Below, in pieces: positions 44,336 through 51,318 of a DNA stretch of 60,427 nucleotides. The notes under the pieces are model-generated. The model searched no databases. It was not told where the DNA came from and saw only the letters and a list, made by a program, of their open reading frames with translations. The number at the start of each line of letters is the position of its first letter. Position 1 is the first letter of the stretch. Source of the DNA: Cytophagaceae bacterium (GTDB taxonomy: Bacteria; Bacteroidota; Bacteroidia; Cytophagales; Spirosomataceae); NCBI GenBank assembly GCA_947450365.1, contig CANFVE010000016.1, forward strand, positions 1 through 60,427. The letters are read 5' to 3'. The position numbers and the translations under genes are program-made.

Positions 44336-45550
44336 ATGAAATTCGTCCTACGTATGTCCTCTCGTACCAAAATAATTTTAGTGCTTGGTGTTTTGTCGGC
44401 CATCGGCCCTTTGTCCATCGACATGTACTTGCCTGCCTTTACCAACATCGCCAAGGCCCTACAATGTTCCCCCGAACAAATGGGCTATACACTTTCGAGT
44501 TTCTTTTTTGGAATTTGCTTGGGCCAATTGGTCAATGGTCCATTACTCGATCATTATGGCCGTAAAAAAGTACTTTATATCGGTTTAGGACTATATGTAA
44601 TTAGCTCCTTCGCCTGTGCGATGAGTTCTTCGGTGGAGCCATTAATCGTATGGCGATTTTTCCAGGCGATCGGTTGCAGCGTAGGCTGGATCGCCCCCAA
44701 TGCCGTCATTCGAGAGACCTTTGAAGAATCTGAACGGCCCAAAATCCTTTCCTTAATGATATTGATTTTAGGGGTTTCACCTATTTTAGCGCCCTCGATT
44801 GGGAGTATGTTGTTGACGGTTGGAAGCTGGAAATTCATTTTCATCCTGCTCGCGATTATCATTTTATTGATTTTACTATTGATCAAACAATGGTTGCCCG
44901 AAAAGGTCCATGATGAAAATCGTGGCCCCTTTCACGTCAAAAAAATTGTACATGCCTATGTGGCTTTATTTTCCAATCGCCGCTTTGTCCTTTTTGCCTT
45001 TGCTGGGGCCGTCGGTGCGGGAAGTATTTTCACATTTGTTTCGGGGGCGCCTCCTACATTTTTGCAATATTACGGTGCGAGTGAATCGCAATTCGGATGG
45101 ATTTTCGGGCTAGTCGCCTCGGGCATTATTAGTGCAAGCCAGGCAAATAATTTAGTGATCAAGAAATTTACGAGTATGCAGATTTTGCGCGTGGCTTTGT
45201 TGGTGCAATTGCTCATTTGCCTCCTATTAAGTATCGGGGCAAAATTCGGTTGGCTTCAATTAGAAACGAATATCCTGCTTTTATTTTTGGTATTGGCCTG
45301 CCAGGGTTTCATATTCCCCAACTTAACCTCCCTAGCCCTTCAACCCTTCCATCAAGGAGCCGGTGCCGCTTCTGCCATGATGGGCGCGATTCAAATGGCC
45401 TGGGGCGCTATTTGCGCCGCATTATTGGGGATGCTCTTTGACGGAACCCCGTTTACGATGGCCATTATTATGTTGCTTTGCGCGAGCGTGGCTAACATCC
45501 TTTTTTCACTCATTAAGAAGCAAAAAGTACATAGGCAATCCCCAGCGTAA
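44336..45550 (+). CDS. Bcr/CflA-type MFS multidrug efflux transporter
   Basis: Twelve-span drug:proton antiporter of the inner membrane. VLSAIGPLSIDMYLPAFTNI near 20-39 is the hallmark of the Bcr/CflA group, with YTLSSFFFGICLGQLVNGPL and DHYGRKKVLY (MFS motif A) after it. WIAPNAVIRETFEESERPK follows in span 4. 404 residues; MSSRTK at 44354 may be the true start. The C-terminal 12 codons are antisense to the 3' end of the convergent YeiH-type gene (38-bp overlap). Substrate unknown. Confidence 0.88.
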   Translation: MKFVLRMSSRTKIILVLGVLSAIGPLSIDMYLPAFTNIAKALQCSPEQMGYTLSSFFFGICLGQLVNGPLLDHYGRKKVLYIGLGLYVISSFACAMSSSVEPLIVWRFFQAIGCSVGWIAPNAVIRETFEESERPKILSLMILILGVSPILAPSIGSMLLTVGSWKFIFILLAIIILLILLLIKQWLPEKVHDENRGPFHVKKIVHAYVALFSNRRFVLFAFAGAVGAGSIFTFVSGAPPTFLQYYGASESQFGWIFGLVASGIISASQANNLVIKKFTSMQILRVALLVQLLICLLLSIGAKFGWLQLETNILLLFLVLACQGFIFPNLTSLALQPFHQGAGAASAMMGAIQMAWGAICAALLGMLFDGTPFTMAIIMLLCASVANILFSLIKKQKVHRQSPA

Positions 45551-46775
45551 GCACCACGTTGAATGCCTGAGCGATTAAAAACGCATACAGCGGTTTCCGG
45601 CCTTCTTGCTTGAATAAATCAGCGAATTTCGTTTCCAACCCGATGCTCGTGAACGCCAGCGCAAACCATAATCCTTGCAAGGATTTCAAAGGCCCTTTGA
45701 CGCTATCCAACGTTTCACCTGGCACCACAAACGAAAATAGGAGCGAGGCCGCGATAAAGCCTAAGACAAATTTGGGGAATCGTTCCCAAATCACGCCCGC
45801 GGTAGGTTTCATCTCGGAAACTTCCGCCCCATCTTTTTTGCGATAAGTCCAATAAATCGAAATGGCAAATGCGGCTAGGCCTAACAACACGTTTTGGGAA
45901 AACTTCACAATCGTGGATATTTTTAACGCCGTCTCGCCCACCAAGGAACCCGAGGCAATCACCGCACCTGTCGTGTCAATCGTACCGCCCAACCAAGCCC
46001 CTGTCACCTCTTGTGACAGTCCGAGAAATTGAGCCAGTAAGGGCAAAAAGATAATCATAGGTATGGCGGTAATAAGCACCACCGAAATCACATAAGACAA
46101 TTTTTTCGAGTCGCCCTTAATCGCACCGGAAGTGGCAATGGCCGCTGAAACCCCACAAATAGATACGCCACTCGAAATCATAATCGCCATTTCTTCGTCT
46201 ACCCCCATTTTTTTACACACCCAAAAAGCAAAATACCAGACCGAAATCACGACGATCAAGGCCTGAATTAATCCCAAAGATCCCGCCTTTAAAATATCCC
46301 CAAAAATCACGCTCGTTCCCAATAAAACTAAACCGATTTTAACGAATAATTCGGTCGACAAAGAAGCTAACAACCAGCCGGGCAATTGGAAAAAATTACT
46401 CAAAAGTAAACCCACCGACAAACTGATAATCACCGCCTCCAAATTCCAATTTTTTAAAAAGGCATTTCCAGCCAAAATCAGGGCCAAAATCGTCAAGCCA
46501 TACACAATCGGAAATCCTTGGGCCATCGATTTTACCGAATTGCCCAACACCAAGCTAGCCACTAATGCCAAGACATAGACATAGCTAAAAAGTAGCGCAA
46601 TTTGCCCTAAATTCCCCCAGGTTAGTACCTTTTCGGCTAATTCCGCAGTATTTTTCCAGGCAAAAATGGGACTCGGCACCGAAATGCCCAACAGTGCAAT
46701 GCCGATCAATAGTCCCCCGATAAGAACGACGGTCCAATCTTCACTGAGACGAATGGCCTTTGGGTTTGTTGTCAT
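45513..46775 (-). CDS. YeiH-family (UPF0324) putative sulfate exporter
   Basis: Inner-membrane protein with about 11 spans; the family is labelled putative sulfate exporter. ISSGVSICGVSAAIATSGAI and LGGTIDTTGAVIASG are the conserved repeats of UPF0324. The start MTTNPK at 46775 is chosen because its ATG overlaps the TGA of the preceding gene (ATGA); MEKIM at 46787 is the alternative. It is the third gene of the PhyH / Gfo-Idh / YeiH unit. The role in that unit is unclear: export of sulfate, sulfite or an organic anion are possibilities. Confidence 0.87.
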   Translation of the reverse strand: MTTNPKAIRLSEDWTVVLIGGLLIGIALLGISVPSPIFAWKNTAELAEKVLTWGNLGQIALLFSYVYVLALVASLVLGNSVKSMAQGFPIVYGLTILALILAGNAFLKNWNLEAVIISLSVGLLLSNFFQLPGWLLASLSTELFVKIGLVLLGTSVIFGDILKAGSLGLIQALIVVISVWYFAFWVCKKMGVDEEMAIMISSGVSICGVSAAIATSGAIKGDSKKLSYVISVVLITAIPMIIFLPLLAQFLGLSQEVTGAWLGGTIDTTGAVIASGSLVGETALKISTIVKFSQNVLLGLAAFAISIYWTYRKKDGAEVSEMKPTAGVIWERFPKFVLGFIAASLLFSFVVPGETLDSVKGPLKSLQGLWFALAFTSIGLETKFADLFKQEGRKPLYAFLIAQAFNVVLTLGIAYVLFAS

Positions 46776-47974
46776 GATTTTTTCCATACTTCTATTTCCG
46801 TAATGGCTCCGGTCGTTTTATGTTTTACAATTGTTTTTTTATCCCCGTTGGGCAATGTCTCTTCCTTAATGAGCCAGTGTTCAGCATCGTATTCCTGATA
46901 GACGGAAGGTTTCTGAATACCACGCTGACCTCGCCATTCAGGGAGTTTGACAGGCTCCCAAACTTTCGTTTTAGCCGATGCATACGCTGCATCCAAAATC
47001 GCATTGACCACATAACCATCATAAAAGGTTTCCCGTGGCGCGCGGCCTTGCTCAAAGGCGTCAAACATGTCATTGAACATCGTTGGATAGCCTAATTCAT
47101 GCGCCTCATCTCCTACGGGGAATTGCCAGCCCGACGAACTTTCCGCTTTTTCCGCCACATAGTTTTCCCCCGCACCGCTCGTAAACATTTCAAAACCTGT
47201 CCGCAAAAAGGAATTCACCCAAATTGTCCCTTCCGTTCCCATCACCTCATCCCGTAAATCCATCCCACCCCGAAAGGTCCATGAAACTTCAAACTGACCG
47301 ATGGCTCCATTTTCATATTTGACAAGTCCAATCGCATGATCTTCCGCATCAATCGGCTTTACCTGCGTATCCGCCCAGCACATCACCTCCACGGGAAGCA
47401 CGTCTTTGCCGATAAAATTTCGAGCAATTTCCACACAGTGACAGCCTAAATCCAACATCGCGCCACCGCCCGCTTTTTCCAAATCCCAAAACCAATCGGC
47501 ATGCGGTCCCGGATGCGTCTCCCGGGATTTAGCCCATAAGACTCGGCCAATCGCCCCCTCTTCCACGCTTTTTACCGATTTCAAAAACTTAGGTGTATAG
47601 CACAAATCCTCCAAATACCCGGCAAAAATTCCCGCTTCCTCGCAAGCCTTGGTCATCCGAAGCGCTTCCTCCGCCGTACGGCCCAAGGGCTTGGTGCATA
47701 GAACAGCCTTTTGGTGTTTGACACATAACATGACCGCCTCTTCGTGTAGAAAATTAGGAAGGGCAATGACGACAAATTCTGATTCCGAATGCGCGATTGC
47801 CTCCTCCATGTCGGTCCTATAATGCGGCACCGAATAATCCTTTGCAAACCGAATGGCCGTTTCTTCTTTTCGAGCATACACGACGGTGACGCTGTCCCGT
47901 CCGCGCCGACCACACAGCGAATCCGCATAAAATCGCCCAATAAACCCTCCTCCAAGGATACAAACCTTTGCCAT
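46772..47974 (-). CDS. Gfo/Idh/MocA-family NAD(P) oxidoreductase
   Basis: 400 residues. An N-terminal Rossmann fold (CILGGGFIGRFYADSL, VVYARKEE) is followed by the sugar-dehydrogenase domain. CTKPLGRTAEEALRM corresponds to the EKP motif, with T-K-P in place of E-K-P, and GGGAMLDLGCHCVEIAR carries the GGG..D..H catalytic pattern (D and H). LEDLCYTPKF precedes it. Likely oxidises a sugar, inositol or related polyol. It is 1 bp after PhyH and overlaps YeiH by 4 bp, a tight operon. Substrate unknown. Confidence 0.9.
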   Translation of the reverse strand: MAKVCILGGGFIGRFYADSLCGRRGRDSVTVVYARKEETAIRFAKDYSVPHYRTDMEEAIAHSESEFVVIALPNFLHEEAVMLCVKHQKAVLCTKPLGRTAEEALRMTKACEEAGIFAGYLEDLCYTPKFLKSVKSVEEGAIGRVLWAKSRETHPGPHADWFWDLEKAGGGAMLDLGCHCVEIARNFIGKDVLPVEVMCWADTQVKPIDAEDHAIGLVKYENGAIGQFEVSWTFRGGMDLRDEVMGTEGTIWVNSFLRTGFEMFTSGAGENYVAEKAESSSGWQFPVGDEAHELGYPTMFNDMFDAFEQGRAPRETFYDGYVVNAILDAAYASAKTKVWEPVKLPEWRGQRGIQKPSVYQEYDAEHWLIKEETLPNGDKKTIVKHKTTGAITEIEVWKKS

Positions 47975-47975
47975 T

Positions 47976-48788
47976 TTATTTTACGTTTAAAGTGATTTCC
48001 TTTTCCTTGAGTAAGAAGTCGGCCTGCTCCACCACCCGTTTTCCGGAGGCTACAATGGCCTCGTCGGGTACCACAGAAACAGGTGTAATGCACGAATCAT
48101 TTTTCTCCCGAAAAGGAATATTATGCGCTAAATTATACGCAGAAATCACGGACCAGCGCGCCGTTTCGGACAAATTTGCCTCCGAGCGATGCAAAATATT
48201 TGGATGAAAAAAGAGCGCATCCCCCGCCTTTAATTCACAATAAACTAGTTCGGAAACCTTTTCCGCCTCTCGCACAAAATCCATATCCGCGCCTTGTTGT
48301 TCCCCCGCAAAGGCATGTTCAAATCGCTGCATTTTATGTGTCCCCTTCAAGACCTGCAAACACCCATTCTCTACCGTCGCGTCCGTTAACGCAATCATCA
48401 CCGAAATCATCGCTTCCGGAAATAAAAATCCATTTTTGTACCAATATCCATAATCCTGATGCCATTCCCAGGCACCCCCCACCCGCGGGGCTTTTTGCAT
48501 AACTTTGGAATGAAAATGACACACCTCGCCGGGCCCGAGCAAATCCTGAACCGCCCCCACCATCCGTGCACAGCGCGACATCAAGCCAAACGAATCATCC
48601 CCTGCGTGAAACCACAAGGTCAATTTCGTTTTCTTTCCATCCTGATCATTGAGGTCAAAGGCATGATTACCCACCGAATCATCCGTAGCTACTTGATATA
48701 AAATTTGAATTTCCTCCGCCGAAAAAAATTGCGGAATTTGCACATAGCCATCGCGATGATAAGCCTGGGTTTGTAATTCATTCAGCAT
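47976..48788 (-). CDS. Phytanoyl-CoA dioxygenase (PhyH)-family Fe(II)/2OG oxygenase
   Basis: 270 residues. The 2-His-1-carboxylate triad is H110 and D112 in EWHQDYGYWY and H200 in NILHRSEAN, with R211 as the 2-oxoglutarate ligand. Such bacterial PhyH proteins hydroxylate small molecules, and Bacteroidota often encode them with Gfo/Idh/MocA genes. It is the first gene of a three-gene unit with Gfo/Idh and YeiH, divergent from the DUF6370 gene by 97 bp. An oxidation then dehydrogenation of a polyol or methylated compound is plausible inference. Confidence 0.9.
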   Translation of the reverse strand: MLNELQTQAYHRDGYVQIPQFFSAEEIQILYQVATDDSVGNHAFDLNDQDGKKTKLTLWFHAGDDSFGLMSRCARMVGAVQDLLGPGEVCHFHSKVMQKAPRVGGAWEWHQDYGYWYKNGFLFPEAMISVMIALTDATVENGCLQVLKGTHKMQRFEHAFAGEQQGADMDFVREAEKVSELVYCELKAGDALFFHPNILHRSEANLSETARWSVISAYNLAHNIPFREKNDSCITPVSVVPDEAIVASGKRVVEQADFLLKEKEITLNVK

Positions 48789-48885
48789 GATGATAGGTTT
48801 AGAAAATTTTGGCTAAATTTATTTAATAAATTCACCAAATCACAAATTCACTCCGAATATCTACCGTCCATTCAAAACCCCTGGC

Positions 48886-49206
48886 ATGAAATATCTACTT
48901 CTTTTTCTGATTTTCTTATCTGGCCTTAGCCTCCAAGCGCAAACACCTCGTTTGGTATTAAACCCCAAAAAACCGGTCGATACGCTGGAAGCTTCCTGTG
49001 GATCCTGCCAGTTCAACATGCCCAAAAAGGAATGTTTTCTCGCCATTCGAAAAGACGGAAAAGCCTATGAAGTGACCGGTACCGGCCTCGATGACCACGG
49101 CGACGCCCATGCCCTCGACGGATTTTGCATGGCGATTCGCAAAGCTGCGGTTCAAGGCCGAATCCACAAAGGAAAATATGTGGTCACCTATTTCAAGCTA
49201 CTTTAA
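48886..49206 (+). CDS. DUF6370 small exported protein
   Basis: 106 residues. Signal peptide 1-19 (YLLLFLIFLSGLSLQAQ). The mature part has conserved cysteines: SCGSCQFN (CxxC), KECFLAIR and DGFCMAIRKA, with GTGLDDHGDAHALDGFC between them, the DUF6370 pattern. Two CxxC-like pairs could bind a metal or form disulfides in the periplasm. Function unknown. Its TAA overlaps the stop of the convergent dienelactone hydrolase. Confidence 0.86.
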   Translation: MKYLLLFLIFLSGLSLQAQTPRLVLNPKKPVDTLEASCGSCQFNMPKKECFLAIRKDGKAYEVTGTGLDDHGDAHALDGFCMAIRKAAVQGRIHKGKYVVTYFKLL

Positions 49207-50066
49207 AGGTATTTTTTGCAAAAATCCATGCTACGTTTCCAGGCCAATTTTGCAGTAGCTTCTTGGTAACGGGCCGGCGAAGAATCGTTGTTAAACGCAT
49301 GCTGCGCCCCTTCATAAACAAACACCTGATAATCCACCTGGCTGGCCTTCAATGCCGCTTCATAAGCTGGAATACCTGCATTAATTCGTTCATCAAGGCC
49401 TGCATAATGCATCATCATGTGGGCTTTGATTTTGCTGACAGCGTCCGCGGCTGGCTGGCGCCCATAATAGGGAATCCCCACGGTTAAGTCCGGATCTGCA
49501 ATGGCAAGGTCGTTTACGAGTCCGCCGCCCCAACAAAAACCAATCGCACCCGTTTTTTTATTCGAATTTTTCAATGTCCGTAAAAAAGCTAAACCACTTT
49601 GAAGATTTTCAACGTTTTGCTTGGGATCCAATTTGCCGATCAGGGCGCGTCCCTCGTCCTCGTTCGTCGGCGTACCTCCCACCAAGGAAAGCGCATCTAT
49701 CCCCAAGGCTATAAATCCTTCCTTGGCCACTCGACGCGTAACATCCTGAATATGAGGCGTCAAACCCCTGTTTTCATGAATGACTAAGATGGCACCGAGG
49801 GGACCTTTGGCCATGGTCGGTTGGACTAAATAGCCTTTCATCGTACCGTTTGGCGAGGGGAATTCAGCAGTTGAAATCTGGATCGAAGGATCGTCTTCAG
49901 ACACTTGTGCGCTGGCGGCATAACTTCCTTCCAGGGCGGGAAGAATGGTCATGGCGGCGGCGGTACCACCGGCGAGGCGGGCTAGTTGGCTTAAAAACTT
50001 GTCCCGACGAAGCGGTCTATGCGTATATTCATCAAAAAGACGAATCATTTCTTGCGTGATTTTCAT
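49203..50066 (-). CDS. Dienelactone-hydrolase-family protein with Tat-like N-terminus
   Basis: Alpha/beta hydrolase with a Cys-His-Asp triad: C178 in GFCWGGG, D225 in AGLDERINAG and H256 in GAQHAFNN. HENRGLTPHIQDVTRR near 97-112 is typical. The first ~50 residues hold a twin-arginine-like RRDKFLSQLARLAGG and a hydrophobic stretch, as in many exported members of the family. 287 residues. It is the last gene of the DUF3050 / GNAT / DLH unit (9-bp gap), and its stop overlaps that of DUF6370. Substrate unknown; likely a lactone or ester. Confidence 0.9.
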   Translation of the reverse strand: MKITQEMIRLFDEYTHRPLRRDKFLSQLARLAGGTAAAMTILPALEGSYAASAQVSEDDPSIQISTAEFPSPNGTMKGYLVQPTMAKGPLGAILVIHENRGLTPHIQDVTRRVAKEGFIALGIDALSLVGGTPTNEDEGRALIGKLDPKQNVENLQSGLAFLRTLKNSNKKTGAIGFCWGGGLVNDLAIADPDLTVGIPYYGRQPAADAVSKIKAHMMMHYAGLDERINAGIPAYEAALKASQVDYQVFVYEGAQHAFNNDSSPARYQEATAKLAWKRSMDFCKKYL

Positions 50067-50075
50067 AAGGTAGGA

Positions 50076-50486
50076 TTAAAAGGTTAATTCCATTCGGATG
50101 TATTGCTTTTGGTTTTTCTCATAAGGGTTTCCTGTTTTTTGCATACCAAAACGCGTATAAAAATCTGTTTTTTCCAAACGTGCGCTGCAATAAACGGTCT
50201 GAATCCCTTTGGATTTTAAAGACTCAAACATATAGGTTAAAAGTTGGGAACCAAAACCTTGCCCCTGAAATGCGACCAAAGTCCCAAATTTTCGGAATTG
50301 TGCCAGCCCATTCCCTTCGAAAAAGACCGATAAACAGGAAATCCATTTGCCTTCGTGGCGGATACCGATGTGCCAGGCCTCTGCATCTTGGTCAATTTTA
50401 ACAAAATCGAGGGGGCGATCCGGCCACAAACTATTTTGGCGGATTTCCCAAACAGACGCTACTGGAATTTCGCCAACTTCTCCCAT
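50076..50486 (-). CDS. GNAT-family N-acetyltransferase
   Basis: 136 residues. An acetyl-CoA binding core of GNAT type with LVAFQGQGFGSQLLTYMFE, matching the Q/RxxGxG/A loop, and VYCSARLEKTDFYTRFGMQK, with the later ARxxxxxFYxxxGF-type motif. Acceptor unknown. It is 3 bp after DUF3050 and 9 bp before the dienelactone hydrolase, so co-transcribed. Confidence 0.87.
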   Translation of the reverse strand: MGEVGEIPVASVWEIRQNSLWPDRPLDFVKIDQDAEAWHIGIRHEGKWISCLSVFFEGNGLAQFRKFGTLVAFQGQGFGSQLLTYMFESLKSKGIQTVYCSARLEKTDFYTRFGMQKTGNPYEKNQKQYIRMELTF

Positions 50487-50489
50487 CCT

Positions 50490-51257
50490 TTAGTTCAATG
50501 ATTGTACAATTCCATCCCAAAGTACCTTGCGCATTTCGAGAGATTTCAATGAAGCGTCTGTTGCTTCTTGCCACTTTTGCAGATCGTTTCCGCAGAGAGA
50601 TGCGACCATTTGTTGGGCTAAATGCGTGTGATGCCCTCCGTCGACCTCAATGTGCCGTTCGATGTAATAATGAAAAATGGATAATTGTTCGGGACTTTCC
50701 GCATGCAATTGCTCCAATATTCGCATGAACATATCAGGAATTAAATCTTCCCGACCAAAGGTAAATACCGCCGCTTGGACGTGCACGGGCGCATGTTGGA
50801 CTACCTCAAACGTATAGGATAAAAAGCGTTTGACAGATGCGGGTAAATCCGTTTCTGCAATCGCTTCGTCGATCATATTTCCGTTTTGCAAGGAAGAAAT
50901 GAGGGACTGAATTCTTGAGGTCGAAGCCCCCATTTGATTCATGGCCTGTAGATATAATTCAAAATGGCTGATTCGATTACCGGCTTGATCTACGTCGGAT
51001 TCCTCGCCTGTGACGATTTCGTTAATCAAATACCGCGTGTCCGCAGCGCCTACGGGCATCCAAGGAAGACTTACACAGGTTAAATTTAGTTGGAGGGACT
51101 TCAATAAACTCATAAAATCCCAAACCGCGAAGACATGTGATTCAGAAAATCGCTGTAAATCTGAGAGGTTTTTGATGCGCGCATACACCGGATGACTTAA
51201 TAATTCGGTGCGTGTGGCTTGAATTTTTTCGTTGACTACTTCTATATATGTATTCAT
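50490..51257 (-). CDS. DUF3050 protein, haem-oxygenase-like fold
   Basis: 255 residues, all helical, of the DUF3050 family. SHVFAVWDFMSLLKSLQ, WMPVGAADTRYLINEIVTGE and YYIERHIEVDGGHH follow the pattern of diiron haem-oxygenase-like oxidases (HDO superfamily), in which Glu and His residues such as E-H-E and HH could hold metals. No activity is established. First gene of a unit with GNAT and dienelactone hydrolase, preceded by a strong hairpin 12 bp before its ATG. Confidence 0.85.
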   Translation of the reverse strand: MNTYIEVVNEKIQATRTELLSHPVYARIKNLSDLQRFSESHVFAVWDFMSLLKSLQLNLTCVSLPWMPVGAADTRYLINEIVTGEESDVDQAGNRISHFELYLQAMNQMGASTSRIQSLISSLQNGNMIDEAIAETDLPASVKRFLSYTFEVVQHAPVHVQAAVFTFGREDLIPDMFMRILEQLHAESPEQLSIFHYYIERHIEVDGGHHTHLAQQMVASLCGNDLQKWQEATDASLKSLEMRKVLWDGIVQSLN

Positions 51258-51268
51258 GTAAGGCTATT

Positions 51269-51293
51269 TGTCCCTAAGAAACTCTTAGGGACA
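51269..51293. other. Hairpin with 10-bp perfect arms before DUF3050
   Basis: TGTCCCTAAG, 5-nt loop, CTTAGGGACA. Weaker outer complementarity (GGCTA / TAGCC) could extend it to about 51262-51308. It is 22 bp after the cytochrome stop and 12 bp before the DUF3050 ATG. No T-run follows on the minus strand, so a leader element or operator is as likely as a terminator. Confidence 0.5.
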
Positions 51294-51310
51294 GCATTTG
51301 TTTTAGCCTA

Positions 51311-51318
51311 CAAAATTA
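51311..51318 (-). promoter_or_regulatory. Possible -7 box for the DUF3050 unit
   Basis: TAATTTTG on the minus strand matches TAnnTTTG and overlaps the stop of the cytochrome gene. It would place the hairpin at 51269-51293 inside the leader. No upstream box. Confidence 0.28.
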
